Below, piece after piece: positions 16,108 to 25,398 of a stretch of 45,998 nucleotides of DNA (within the stretch, counting starts at the first letter, position 1; each line of letters starts with the position of its first letter). The notes beneath the pieces were generated by a model. It searched no databases, was not told the origin of the DNA, and saw only the letters and a list, made by a program, of their open reading frames with translations. The translations under genes and the position numbers were made by a program. Source of the DNA: Holophagaceae bacterium (GTDB lineage Bacteria; Acidobacteriota; Holophagae; Holophagales; Holophagaceae); NCBI GenBank assembly GCA_025361205.1, contig JANYAS010000099.1, forward strand, positions 1-45,998. Direction: 5' to 3'.

Positions 16108-18356
16108 TGATCCGCATTCGCTTCCAGGTCCGGGGCGTCGTCCAGGGTGTCGGTTTCCGGCCCACGGTCTACCGCCTGGCCGTGGAACGGGATCTGAGCG
16201 GATCGGCCTGGAACCACGCCGAAGGTGTGACCATCGAGGCCCAGGGCGCGGCCGAGCTGCTGGCAGATTTCGAGCGGGTGTTGCGGCAGGAGATTCCGCT
16301 CCCGGCCCGGGTGCAATCTGTCGCGTCCGAAGCTATGGCAGCCATCCCCGGCGAATCCGGCTTCCAGATCCTGGAGAGCGGCAGGGGCAGCGACCTGCGC
16401 CCCGTGGTGCCGCCGGATCTGGCGGTCTGCGCCGCCTGCACCGCCGAGGTGGCGACGCCGGGTGAGCGGCGCTACCGGTACCCCTTTACCAACTGCACCT
16501 ACTGCGGGCCCCGCTACTCGATCATTGCCCGGCTGCCCTACGACCGGCCCCACACGGCGATGCAGGCCTTCCCCATGTGTCCTGGCTGCGCCCGAGAGTA
16601 CGGCGATCCCCGCGACCGCCGCTTCCATGCCCAGCCCATCGCCTGTCCGGTCTGCGGTCCGCGTCTGCTGCTTCGCCAACCCGACGGCGTCAGCACAGCC
16701 GAGGGCGAGGCGGCCCTGCAGGGTGCTATTACGGCCCTGAAGGCTGGGCAGGTGGTGGCACTGAAGGGCCTGGGCGGCTACCAGTTCCTGGTGGATGCCA
16801 CCTCTGCCGAGGCCGTGCAGCGCCTGCGTGACCGCAAGCACCGCGAGGCCAAGCCTTTTGCCGTGATGTTCCCGGATCTAGCCTCGCTCCAGGCGGCTTG
16901 TGACGTGGGTGAGGCGGAACGGGTTTGGCTTGCCTCCCCGGAGGCTCCGATCCTGCTGCTGCGCCGGCGGGGGGGAGGTGCCGTCACGGAGGGCGTCGCC
17001 CCCGGGAACCCCAACCTCGGTGCCTTCCTGCCCTACACGCCGTTGCACCGGCTCCTGCTGGCGGGGGTGGACCGGCCCCTGGTCTGTACCTCGGGCAACT
17101 TGAGCGACGAACCCATGGCCTTCGAGGATGCCGAGGCCCTGGCCCGCCTGGGGGGGCTGGCGGAGGTTTTCCTCACCCACGACCGGCCCATCCTGCGGCC
17201 CGTGGATGATTCGGTGGTGCGGATCGACGGCGACGGGCCCACCCTTCTCCGCCGGGCCCGGGGCTTCGCGCCCCTGGCCGTGCCCCTGGGTCTGGACGGC
17301 CCCTGTGTGCTGGCCCTCGGGGCGCACCAGAAGAACACCATCGCTCTGCTGAAGGGCGGCGAGCTGATCATGAGCCAGCACTTGGGCGACCTCACCAACG
17401 TCGAGGGGGCCGACCTGCTGGCGCGCACCGTGGACGATCTGCTGGCGTTCTTTGGGGCCCGACCAGAACGCCTCGTCTGTGATCTGCATCCGGACTATGC
17501 CAGCACGCGCCTCGCGGAACAGTTAGCGTCCGAATGGGGTACGTCCTTGGTGCGCGTTCAGCACCACCACGCCCATGGCGCCGCCTGCGCCGCCGAGCAG
17601 GGCCTGAAGGGGCCGGTGCTGGCCCTGACCTGGGATGGCACGGGGCTGGGCAGCGACGGCACGCTTTGGGGGGGTGAGGCCCTGCGCATCGAAGGACCCG
17701 CCTGCGAGCGTGTGGGCCACCTTAAGCCCTTCCCGCTGCCGGGCGGGGAGGCCGCTGTGCGCGAACCGCGCCGCAGCGCCTGCGGGCTGCTGTGGGCCGT
17801 GAGGGGCGCAGGCGCCCCGCCGCCGGGGTTGGCCCCTGCCTTTGAGGGGCCGGATTGGGCTTTGTTGCAGGCGATGCTGGCCAAGAACCTTCAGAGTCCG
17901 CTCACCTCCAGCATCGGGCGGCTCTTCGACGCGGTGGCCGCCCTGGCGGGCCTGCAAGCTCGGCGCGGTTACGAGGGTCAGGCGGCCATGGCACTGGAAT
18001 TCGCGGCAGGTAATCGCGCGGAGATGCCCTATCCGTGGGAGTGGAAGGATGGCATCGCCGATCCGGCGCCCCTGGTGGAGGGCATCCTGTCGGACCTTGC
18101 GGCCGGAAGGGACGCTGCCTTTTTGGCAGCCAGGTTCCATGCCGCCCTGGCGGACCTGGCCCTGGTCTGGGCGCGGCTGGGCGGACTGAGAGAGGTGGTG
18201 CTGTCCGGCGGGTGCTTCCAGAATGCCCGGCTGACGGAGCGGGTTTCTGCGAGGTTGGCGGATGAGGGTTTCCGGGTCCATCGCCACCGCCTGTTTCCGC
18301 CCAACGACGGCTGCATCTCGCTGGGGCAGGCGGCCGTGGCGGCGTGGCGGAACTGA
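16107..18356 (+). CDS. hypF: Carbamoyltransferase HypF
   Basis: 749 residues, full length. Domains in order: acylphosphatase (VRGVVQGVGFRPTVYRL, residues about 8-24), two zinc-finger units (CAACTAEV, CTYCGPR, CPGCARE, CPVCGP), a YrdC-like domain (about 200-370, KGLGGYQFLVDA), and a Kae1-like domain (VQHHHAHGAACAAEQ metal-binding His; LSGGCFQNARL near the end). HypF uses carbamoyl phosphate and ATP to make the thiocarbamate on HypE that becomes the cyanide ligands of the NiFe centre. It is last in the hox-hyp run. Confidence 0.96.
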   Translation: MIRIRFQVRGVVQGVGFRPTVYRLAVERDLSGSAWNHAEGVTIEAQGAAELLADFERVLRQEIPLPARVQSVASEAMAAIPGESGFQILESGRGSDLRPVVPPDLAVCAACTAEVATPGERRYRYPFTNCTYCGPRYSIIARLPYDRPHTAMQAFPMCPGCAREYGDPRDRRFHAQPIACPVCGPRLLLRQPDGVSTAEGEAALQGAITALKAGQVVALKGLGGYQFLVDATSAEAVQRLRDRKHREAKPFAVMFPDLASLQAACDVGEAERVWLASPEAPILLLRRRGGGAVTEGVAPGNPNLGAFLPYTPLHRLLLAGVDRPLVCTSGNLSDEPMAFEDAEALARLGGLAEVFLTHDRPILRPVDDSVVRIDGDGPTLLRRARGFAPLAVPLGLDGPCVLALGAHQKNTIALLKGGELIMSQHLGDLTNVEGADLLARTVDDLLAFFGARPERLVCDLHPDYASTRLAEQLASEWGTSLVRVQHHHAHGAACAAEQGLKGPVLALTWDGTGLGSDGTLWGGEALRIEGPACERVGHLKPFPLPGGEAAVREPRRSACGLLWAVRGAGAPPPGLAPAFEGPDWALLQAMLAKNLQSPLTSSIGRLFDAVAALAGLQARRGYEGQAAMALEFAAGNRAEMPYPWEWKDGIADPAPLVEGILSDLAAGRDAAFLAARFHAALADLALVWARLGGLREVVLSGGCFQNARLTERVSARLADEGFRVHRHRLFPPNDGCISLGQAAVAAWRN

Positions 18357-18701
18357 GCAGAAAGACGGGGATCCACAGAGGAAAAGCAAGAGCCATTTTT
18401 GCCACCGATGAACACCGATGAACACCGATCAAAAGATGATGAAAAAAGATGAAAGTTGGTGGGGCAGAAAAGTAGGTTTGTCGGTGACGGGCGGTGAGGG
18501 AGCTGCCAGACGGGTTTGATCCCTTTGCCGTTCTTTTTGTTTTAATCGGTGTTCATCGGTGTTTATCGGTGGTTCCAACTTTTTGTACGCTTCAAACTGG
18601 CTGCGCGATGGGTTGGTGCCCAGCCGCGGAGCGCCTGAACGTGGTGATGGGATCCTGCATGACGGCCGCGGGTACCGCCCTTTCCGATCGTGGGCTGACC
18701 G
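18357..18701. other. Gene-free interval between convergent hypF and the receiver-kinase gene
   Basis: About 345 bp between two convergent genes. The first two thirds hold the 33-bp inverted repeat described separately. The remainder (18573-18701) shows no convincing ORF; reading frames crossing it have no ribosome site. No T-tracted terminator was seen. Confidence 0.6.
18402..18572. repeat. Inverted repeat built of CACCGATGAA units (33-bp arms)
   Basis: Left arm 18402-18434 contains three tandem copies of a 10-base unit (CACCGATGAA, CACCGATGAA, CACCGATCAA). Right arm 18540-18572 is its reverse complement at 31 of 33 positions, with 105 bp between. As RNA it would form a long hairpin. No ORF or transposase is associated. 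Confidence 0.85.
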
Positions 18702-19859
18702 TCAGGGGTGGGGCATTGGCTGGAGCGGTGGTACCGATTCCTTCGGCAGGGTGACGGTGAAAGTGCTGCCCTCGTCGGGCTCGCTTTCGACGCGAACCTG
18801 GCCCCCGCAGAGGTTCAGGATTCGCTTGAGGATGGATAGCCCCAGGCCGCTGCCCAGAATGTTCATGGTCTTCCGGTTCTTGATGCGGGTGAATTCCCCG
18901 AAGAGCCGGGCGACTTCCTCCTGGGTCATTCCGATGCCGGTGTCGCGGACGGTGATGGACGCGGTGGGGCCCAGATCCAGGATGGCCACGGCCACGGTCC
19001 CACCATCCTTGTTGTATTTCACGGCGTTGGAGATCAGGTTGTTGAAGATCATCTCGATCTCGATTCCGTCCGTCTTGAGGTAGAGGTATCTGGGGCCCGT
19101 GAAGGAAACGGTGACCTGCTTGGCGTCTGCCTGAGCCCGATGGGTCATGATGGCGTGGCGAGCGGCGGCGCACAGGTCGATGTCCATGAGGGACCGCTTC
19201 TTCTTTCCGGACTCGATGCAGGTGAGATCGAGCAAGTCGGAGATCAGTTTCCGCATGCCCTCCAGCCGGGAAAGGGACCGGTTCACCAGATCGTCGTAGC
19301 TCTGGAGCGAATCGCCGGCCAGGTGGTCCCGGAGGATGAAGAGGTTGCCTTCCATGGCAGCCAGGGGGGATTTCAGTTCGTGGGCGAGCATGGACAGGAA
19401 CTCGAAGCGGATCTGCTTCCTCCCTGCGGCCAGCTTTGAGGCCTCCCGCTGGACCATGCAGTGGCGTGTGGCCTTCTGGACGGCGGAGCGGAGGTCTTCG
19501 GGCGTGAAGGGCTTGGCCAGGAAGTCGAAGGCACCGGCCTTGGTGGCCTGGACCGCTGCATCCAGGGAGGCATTCGCCGCGAGCATGACCACCGGAATGT
19601 CGAGCTTTTGTTCCTTCAGGGCGGCCAGGACGTCCAGGCCGGACACCTCCGGAAGGTCATGATCCAGCAGGATGAGGTCCGGCAGGTCCGTCTCGAGGAA
19701 GGCCAGGGCGGTTGCCCCGGACCCGGCCTGGCTGATCCGGAAAGCGAGATCCAGCTGCATGTCAGCCAGGTGGATGGAATGGTGCCGCAGCGTCCGCTCC
19801 AGGGCGAGCCGCATGTACTGCTCGTCGTCCACGATCAGGAGGTGGAGGGTCTCCTTCAT
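18702..19859 (-). CDS. Receiver domain - histidine kinase hybrid (REC-HisKA-HATPase)
   Basis: 385 residues. An N-terminal receiver (LLIVDDEQYM; phosphoacceptor Asp in LILLDHDLPE; KPFT) is joined to a HisKA box (FEFLSMLAHELKSPLAAMEG, phosphorylatable His) and a HATPase domain (NNLISNAVKYN, DTGIGM, GLGLSI). It has no membrane segment or sensor domain, so it is a cytoplasmic relay taking input through its receiver. It follows the response regulator and hydA1 on the same strand; the 144 bp gap to the regulator contains no convincing gene. Likely a phosphorelay tied to the first [FeFe] hydrogenase. The output target is not visible. Confidence 0.88.
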   Translation of the reverse strand: MKETLHLLIVDDEQYMRLALERTLRHHSIHLADMQLDLAFRISQAGSGATALAFLETDLPDLILLDHDLPEVSGLDVLAALKEQKLDIPVVMLAANASLDAAVQATKAGAFDFLAKPFTPEDLRSAVQKATRHCMVQREASKLAAGRKQIRFEFLSMLAHELKSPLAAMEGNLFILRDHLAGDSLQSYDDLVNRSLSRLEGMRKLISDLLDLTCIESGKKKRSLMDIDLCAAARHAIMTHRAQADAKQVTVSFTGPRYLYLKTDGIEIEMIFNNLISNAVKYNKDGGTVAVAILDLGPTASITVRDTGIGMTQEEVARLFGEFTRIKNRKTMNILGSGLGLSILKRILNLCGGQVRVESEPDEGSTFTVTLPKESVPPLQPMPHP

Positions 19860-20003
19860 GGGCGGTCTGCTCCCGCGGGGGCCATAGCCGCCCTGGCCAG
19901 TCCGAACCAGGTGGCGCGGCCTTCCGGCTCAGGGCTGGCGACCGTGTTGGGTGCCTCGGGTGTGCGGCTGCGGGGTGTCATGGGAGCCCACTCTGGAAAT
20001 GGT

Positions 20004-20393
20004 TCACTCCATGAGGCGGCGGATTTCCAGGCGGAGTTGCTCCGGTCGGATGGGCTTGTCGAGCAGCACATCAGCCTTGATCCAGCCAGCGGCTGCCTTG
20101 GAGCCGGGCGAGAAATCGACCCCGGTCTCCGACCTGACGGCGGTCAAGAGGATGACCGGCGTGTCAGGGTAGAGGTGTTTGATCTGGTGGCAGAGCACGA
20201 AGCCGGAATCGAGGTTTTCCATCATGAGATCGAGGATGGCCAGGTCCGGGATCGTAGACAGGATGGCCTCCTCGCCTTCCGCCTGGCCCTGGGCCGCGAT
20301 GACGTCGTAGCCATCGGCTTTCAGGATCAAGGTCAGGTGGTCCAGCTGGTCAAGGTCATCATCTACCACAAGGATCTTCTTCTTGGTTGTCAT
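20004..20393 (-). CDS. Stand-alone response regulator receiver
   Basis: 129 residues, a receiver domain only: KILVVDDDLDQ (acidic pocket), LAILDLMME (phosphoacceptor Asp), LLTA (Thr) and DKPI (Lys). There is no DNA-binding output. GAGGTGA precedes ATG at 20393. It lies 19 bp after hydA1 and before the receiver-kinase, so the two probably form a relay encoded within the hydrogenase operon. Confidence 0.88.
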   Translation of the reverse strand: MTTKKKILVVDDDLDQLDHLTLILKADGYDVIAAQGQAEGEEAILSTIPDLAILDLMMENLDSGFVLCHQIKHLYPDTPVILLTAVRSETGVDFSPGSKAAAGWIKADVLLDKPIRPEQLRLEIRRLME

Positions 20394-20412
20394 GGCGTCA
20401 CCTCGTCAAGGG

Positions 20413-22134
20413 TCACAGTAGGACTTCGCGCTTGTCGTAATGGGTATGGAGCAACTCGTGGCTCTTGTGCCCCAGCGGCTTCCCCAGGAATTCCTTGTAG
20501 AGCCGGTGCACTGATTCGTTCTTGTGGCTGACGCGGAGCTGATCGGCGCTATCGATCTGGTAGAGGGCGGCCATGCGTGCCTTGATCGCCGCCTTGTCGG
20601 CGCCGATCGGCTGGCCACCGCCGTTGATGCATCCGCCGGGGCAGGTCATCACCTCGATGAAGTGGAGGTCGCTGCGGCCGGCCTTGAGCTCTTCCATCAG
20701 CTTGCGAGCCTGACCGAGGCTCGAGACCACGGCGGCACCGACTTCGAGATCGCCGACCTGGACCCGAAGCTCCTTGGAACCCTCCATGCCCCGGAGAGCC
20801 TGGATCTTGTAGTCCTTCATTTCAGCGCCCGTGAGCAGGAATACCGCGCTGCGAAGCGCGGCCTCCATGACGCCCCCGGAGGCCCCGAAGAGCTTGCCCG
20901 CGCTGGACCGTTCCCCGAAGGGCGTGTCCGCTGTTTCGGGCTCGATGGCCGCTGGATCCACACCGGTGATCCGGAACAGCTCGGCCAGCTCTCGCGTGGT
21001 CAGCACGTAGTCCACATCGGCCACGAAATCACGGCCCATTTCGGGACGGTTGCATTCGAACTTCTTGGCCGTGCAGGGCATGATCGAAACGCTGATGATC
21101 TTCTTGGGATCGAGGTTCTCTTTCTGGGCGAAGAAGGACTTGATGACCGCCCCCATCATCTGCTGGGGGCTCTTGCAGGTGGATACGTTCGGAAGGAATT
21201 CGGGGTAGAACTCTTCGACGAACTTGACCCAGCCCGGCGAGCAGCTGGTGAACATCGGAAGCGGGCCACCGTTCTGGACGCGGTGCACCAGTTCAGAGCC
21301 TTCTTCCATGATGGTGAGATCGGCGGCGAAGGAGGTGTCAAAGACCCGATCGAACCCCGCCCGACGCAGTGCAGCCACCATCTTGCCGTCGAAATCCGTG
21401 CCCGGGTCAAAGCCGAATTCCTCGGCGATGGTGACGGAGACAGCGGGCGCATGCTGAACAACCACCATCTTCTCGGGGTCGGCGAGCGCCTGGAGCACCT
21501 CGTTCACGTACTTGTGCTCGGAGAGGGCGGCGGTGGGGCAGACCAGGATGCACTGCCCGCAGTTGATGCAGCTGGAAACGTTCAGGCCCTGATTGAAAGC
21601 CGTGCCGACGTAGGCCTTGGACCCCCGCTGGATGAAGTCGATGGCGGACACCCCCTGGATCTCGTCGCACATGCGGATGCACTTGCCGCAGAGGATGCAC
21701 TTGTCAGGGTCCCGGATGATGGATGGGCTGGAGAGATCCTTGGGCCGGTGGCTCCGCTCCCCTTGATAGGAGCGTTCCCTGATGCCATTGTCGGCAGCCA
21801 GCTTGGCCAAGTCGCAGTTTCCGTTCCGGGCGCAGTAGAGGCAGTCATCCGGGTGGTTGCTGAGCAGCAGGTCGATGATGGTCTTCCGGGTCTGCATGAC
21901 CACGGGCGTGTTGGTCCGGATCTTCATGCCCTCGGCAACAGGGTAGGAACAGGAGGGAACCAGCCCGCCGAAACCTTCCACCTCCACCACGCACATGCGG
22001 CAGGTTCCGGAGGGCAGCAACCCTTCCATGTGGCAGATGGTGGGCACGTTGATCCCGCCCCGTTTGAGGGACTGCAGGATCGTCTCACCCGGCTGGGCCT
22101 CGATCGTCTGGCCGTTCGCTTCAATGGCAAACAT
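20413..22134 (-). CDS. hydA: [FeFe] hydrogenase catalytic subunit HydA1 (HydABC type)
   Basis: 573 residues. An N-terminal 2Fe-2S domain (CHMEGLLPSGTCRMC, SCSYP), a His-ligated 4Fe-4S (HPDDCLYCARNGNC) and two 4Fe-4S sites (CILCGKCIRMC, CINCGQCILVCP) lead to the H-cluster domain: L1 FTSCSPGW, L2 MPCTAKK, L3 MTCPGGCINGGGQP, with the small-subunit-like C-terminus HELLHTHY fused. All H-cluster cysteines are present. It starts 9 bp after hydB1. Group A, trimeric or larger cytosolic enzyme; H2 production or uptake coupled to ferredoxin and NAD(P)H by family. Confidence 0.95.
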   Translation of the reverse strand: MFAIEANGQTIEAQPGETILQSLKRGGINVPTICHMEGLLPSGTCRMCVVEVEGFGGLVPSCSYPVAEGMKIRTNTPVVMQTRKTIIDLLLSNHPDDCLYCARNGNCDLAKLAADNGIRERSYQGERSHRPKDLSSPSIIRDPDKCILCGKCIRMCDEIQGVSAIDFIQRGSKAYVGTAFNQGLNVSSCINCGQCILVCPTAALSEHKYVNEVLQALADPEKMVVVQHAPAVSVTIAEEFGFDPGTDFDGKMVAALRRAGFDRVFDTSFAADLTIMEEGSELVHRVQNGGPLPMFTSCSPGWVKFVEEFYPEFLPNVSTCKSPQQMMGAVIKSFFAQKENLDPKKIISVSIMPCTAKKFECNRPEMGRDFVADVDYVLTTRELAELFRITGVDPAAIEPETADTPFGERSSAGKLFGASGGVMEAALRSAVFLLTGAEMKDYKIQALRGMEGSKELRVQVGDLEVGAAVVSSLGQARKLMEELKAGRSDLHFIEVMTCPGGCINGGGQPIGADKAAIKARMAALYQIDSADQLRVSHKNESVHRLYKEFLGKPLGHKSHELLHTHYDKREVLL

Positions 22135-22143
22135 GGCTGCACC

Positions 22144-25100
22144 TCAATTCATGGCCGGTTGGGTGAACTCGAGGTCGCAGCGCAAGCAGCGCCGCGCCTC
22201 GCAGAGGGCGTGATTCTCGGAGGGGGTAAGGTCCACCTCGTCGAAGTTCTTGGCGCGGGCCTTCACGGGGATGTGGCTGGTGCGGATGCGTCCGGTGGCC
22301 TCACCTTCGTCTTCGGAATCGACCGGCGGGACGTAGACCGCAGGCAACGCAATGACATTGATCTTCTTGAGCTGTTTGCCGGAGAGATACCGGTCGATCA
22401 TCAGGGCCGCGTTCCGCCCGGCGGCTACGGCCTCGATGGCTGTGCTGGGCCCGGACACCACATCGCCCCCGCCGAAGACGCCGGGTTCGCTGGTGATGCA
22501 GGACTCCGGGTTGATGACCAGGGAACCCCAGTGGCTCACTTTCAGACCGGCCATGCACTCCTTCTCGGGTTCCTCACTGATGGCCACCACGAGCGTTTCC
22601 AGGCCCACGAGGAACTCGCTGCCCTCCACTGGGAGGGGCTTGGCGCGCCCACTCTCGTCCCGTTCGCCCAGCGCGTTGCGCTGGAACTCGATGCCGGTGA
22701 GCTTGCCGTTCTTGGAGCTGACGCCTACGGGCGCCACCAGGGTCTCGATCTTGATGCCCTCCTCGAGGGCGGCCTCGATCTCCTCGGCATAGGCGGGCAT
22801 CTCGCCGCGGGTGCGGCGGTAGAACACCGTCACCTCGTCTACATGTTTCTGGCGGATGGCCACCCGGGCGGCGTCGATGGCGCTGTTGCCCCCGCCGATG
22901 ATGCCGACGCGGCCCCGGGCGAATTCCCGGCCGTGCAGGTTCTGGGCCTTGAGGAATTCGATGCCCGGGTAGATGCCCTCCACCTGGTCGCCGGGAAGGC
23001 CCAGCTGCTTGCTGCGCTGGGAGCCGATGGCGACCATGATCGCCCCGAAGCCGTCCTGCTTCAGGCTCTCGATGGTGAAGTCCTTGCCGAGGTCCTGGTG
23101 GTAGCGGACCTCCACATTCTCGTTGAGCAGGACCTCGATCTCCTTCTCCAGGGTCGGGCGGGGGAGCCGGTACTCGGGGATGGCGGCCACCAACATGCCT
23201 CCGGCCTTGGCTTCCCGTTCGAACACGGTGACCTTGTAGCCCAGCACGGAAAGGCTATGGGCGGCGGTGAGGCCTGCCGGCCCCGCTCCGATCACGGCGA
23301 CTTTGGGCGCGTTGGCCTTGGTCTGGATCGCATATTTGAAGGTGGAGGGTTCCACCCGGTCCACCACGAACCGCTTGAGGGTCCGGATGGCGATGGGCTC
23401 TCCGCCGGTGGTGCCGCAGCGGCACTGATCCTCGCACTGGCGACTGCAGATGCGGGCGCAGGCGGAGGGGAAGGGATTCATGGCCCGGATGGCGCGATAG
23501 GCCTCCTCGTATTCGCCGTGGGAGATGTGGGCCACGTACCGCCAGGTCTCGGTGCCGACCGGACAGCCGGTCTGGCAGGGCGCGCCCGCGAGCTCCCGGC
23601 AGGTGCCGGAGGGGCAGCGGCGCTCGAAGATGTGGGCTTCGTACTCGTCGCGGAACCACTTGAGGGTGGAGAGCACCGGGTTCGGGGCCGTCTGGCCGAG
23701 GCCGCAGAGGGAACTGCGGCGGATGCTCTCGCCCAGTTCCTGGAGAAGCATCACGCCCTTCATGCGGAGCAGGGGGTCGAGGCCCTGCTCGCTCTTGCGG
23801 TTCTGGGTGATGGACTTGAGGATGTCCAGCATGCGGCGGGTGCCCTCCCTGCAAGGAATGCATTTGCCGCAGCTTTCGGACTGGATGAACTCCATGAAGA
23901 ACTTGGCGAGGTCCACCATGCAGGTGTTCTCGTCGAGGACCACGAGGCCCCCCGAGCCCATGATGGCGCCGAAGTTCTTCAACTCTTCGTAGTCGCAGGT
24001 GAGCTCGAGGTGCGGCTCAGGAATGCAGCCGCCGGAAGGCCCGCCGATCTGGACCGCCTTGCATTTCTTGCCATTCGGGATGCCGCCACCCACGCTGAAG
24101 ACGACGCTGCGAATGGGCGTGCCCATGGGTACTTCCACCAGACCGGTGCGGCGCACCATGCCGGACATGGCGAAGACCTTGGTGCCCTTGGATCCTGGGG
24201 TGCCCAGGGCCGCGAAAGCCGCCGGACCATTCTGCGTGATGGTGGGCACGTTGGCGAAAGTCTCCACGTTGTTGATGACCGTGGGCTTGCCAAACAGGCC
24301 GGACTGGATGGGGTAGGGAGGGCGGGGGCGCGGCATGCCGCGCTTGCCCTCGATGCTGTGCATGAGGGCGGTCTCTTCCCCGCAGACGAAGGCGCCGGCG
24401 CCCATCTTGATGACGATGTCGAGGCTGAACCCGGTTCCGAGGATGTTTTCGCCCAGCAGTCCGTAGGCCTTTGCCTTGATGATGGCTGTCTTGAGGTTCT
24501 TGATGGCCAATGGGTACTCGGCCCGGATGTAGATGTAGGCCTTCGTGGCGCCGATGGCGTAGCACCCGGTGATCATGCCTTCCAGCAGGCGGTGCGGATC
24601 GGATTCGCAGACCGCGCGATCCATGAAGGCCCCGGGGTCGCCTTCGTCGGCGTTGCAGATCATGTACTTCTGGTCGCTGGGAGTGGCGAGGGCCAACTGC
24701 CACTTCTTGCCCGTGGGGAACCCGCCGCCGCCCCGCCCGCGTAGGCCGCTGGCGATCAGGTCCTCCACCACTTCCTGGCTGGTCTTGCCATGGAGGACCT
24801 TGAACAGGGCTGAGTAGCCGCCCCGGGCGATGTACTCGTCAATGGAGTTGAAGTCGATGAGGCCTGAATTCGCGAGGACCCAGCGCTTCTGGAGGGCCAG
24901 GAAAGGATGCTGGTCAAGATAGGGGACCTTGTCGAAGGGCTGGTGGCAGTCGCTGCGGAACTGGCCCAGCAGCAGGTCGTGGGAAATGGTACCGGCCAGG
25001 ACCTGGCCGAGCAGGGTATCCACCTTGTCGGCGGTCACGTTGCCGAAGGAGACGCGGGCCTTGCCGGGCAGCTGAATGTCCACCACGGGTTCCTCGGAAC

Positions 25101-25398
25101 AGAGGCCCACACAGCCCACCTCATGGATGTCCACATCCAGCTGGTGGCTGGTGCAGTAGGCCCGGATCTGCTCGAGGGTTCGGTCGGCGCCGGCGCCCAA
25201 GCCGCAGGTGCCCGAGCCCACGTAGATCACGGGACGCGCCACCGTTTCGCGCCGCAGGGAGGCGATGAGCTCGCTGCGCTTGGCCCCGGAAAGGCCCCGG
25301 AAGGGACCTGCCCTCAGGGTGTCCAGGAAGGCCGGAGCCGGCTGGAACGGTGTGTCCCAGCAGGGATTGCAGTTGAGCTCGACCTTAGGCGTTGGCAT
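22144..25398 (-). CDS. hydB: HydB1: NuoF-type flavoprotein fused to a GltD/NfnB-like FAD oxidoreductase
   Basis: 1084 residues, far longer than the roughly 600-residue HydB. Residues 1-150 hold a thioredoxin-like Fe-S domain (GSGTCGLGAGAD; GCVGLC). About 190-600 is NuoF-like, with RGRGGGGFPTGKKW (FMN), NADEGDPGAF, GAGAFVCGEETAL (NADH) and ESCGKCIPC plus CGLGQ (4Fe-4S). From about 600 a GltD-type unit begins with cysteines in CQTGCPVG, CARICSRQCEDQCRCG. It continues with two dinucleotide folds, VAVIGAGPAGLTAA (FAD) and VGIIGGGNSAIDAA (NAD(P)H), and ends near CEARRCLRCD. The usual C-terminal HydB ferredoxin domain is missing. It overlaps hydC1 by 14 bp. Likely adds an NADPH-type site to a bifurcating hydrogenase; nucleotide specificity is inferred. 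Confidence 0.93.
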   Translation of the reverse strand: MPTPKVELNCNPCWDTPFQPAPAFLDTLRAGPFRGLSGAKRSELIASLRRETVARPVIYVGSGTCGLGAGADRTLEQIRAYCTSHQLDVDIHEVGCVGLCSEEPVVDIQLPGKARVSFGNVTADKVDTLLGQVLAGTISHDLLLGQFRSDCHQPFDKVPYLDQHPFLALQKRWVLANSGLIDFNSIDEYIARGGYSALFKVLHGKTSQEVVEDLIASGLRGRGGGGFPTGKKWQLALATPSDQKYMICNADEGDPGAFMDRAVCESDPHRLLEGMITGCYAIGATKAYIYIRAEYPLAIKNLKTAIIKAKAYGLLGENILGTGFSLDIVIKMGAGAFVCGEETALMHSIEGKRGMPRPRPPYPIQSGLFGKPTVINNVETFANVPTITQNGPAAFAALGTPGSKGTKVFAMSGMVRRTGLVEVPMGTPIRSVVFSVGGGIPNGKKCKAVQIGGPSGGCIPEPHLELTCDYEELKNFGAIMGSGGLVVLDENTCMVDLAKFFMEFIQSESCGKCIPCREGTRRMLDILKSITQNRKSEQGLDPLLRMKGVMLLQELGESIRRSSLCGLGQTAPNPVLSTLKWFRDEYEAHIFERRCPSGTCRELAGAPCQTGCPVGTETWRYVAHISHGEYEEAYRAIRAMNPFPSACARICSRQCEDQCRCGTTGGEPIAIRTLKRFVVDRVEPSTFKYAIQTKANAPKVAVIGAGPAGLTAAHSLSVLGYKVTVFEREAKAGGMLVAAIPEYRLPRPTLEKEIEVLLNENVEVRYHQDLGKDFTIESLKQDGFGAIMVAIGSQRSKQLGLPGDQVEGIYPGIEFLKAQNLHGREFARGRVGIIGGGNSAIDAARVAIRQKHVDEVTVFYRRTRGEMPAYAEEIEAALEEGIKIETLVAPVGVSSKNGKLTGIEFQRNALGERDESGRAKPLPVEGSEFLVGLETLVVAISEEPEKECMAGLKVSHWGSLVINPESCITSEPGVFGGGDVVSGPSTAIEAVAAGRNAALMIDRYLSGKQLKKINVIALPAVYVPPVDSEDEGEATGRIRTSHIPVKARAKNFDEVDLTPSENHALCEARRCLRCDLEFTQPAMN

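Noticed and set aside
18402..18572. CRISPR array
   Set aside because: Repeat units are adjacent with no regular spacers, and the second cluster is inverted; this is an inverted repeat, not an array.
19856..19981. A 41-codon ORF between the response regulator and the receiver-kinase, overlapping the kinase start (ATGA)
   Set aside because: The overlap is suggestive, but it has no Shine-Dalgarno and the sequence is Pro/Ala-rich without recognisable features; more likely spacer.
20524..24744. A 1406-codon open frame on the plus strand, opposite hydA1 and hydB1
   Set aside because: It is a GC-rich antisense shadow: low-complexity, His/Asp/Gly-rich sequence with no domains, opposite two clearly conserved genes.
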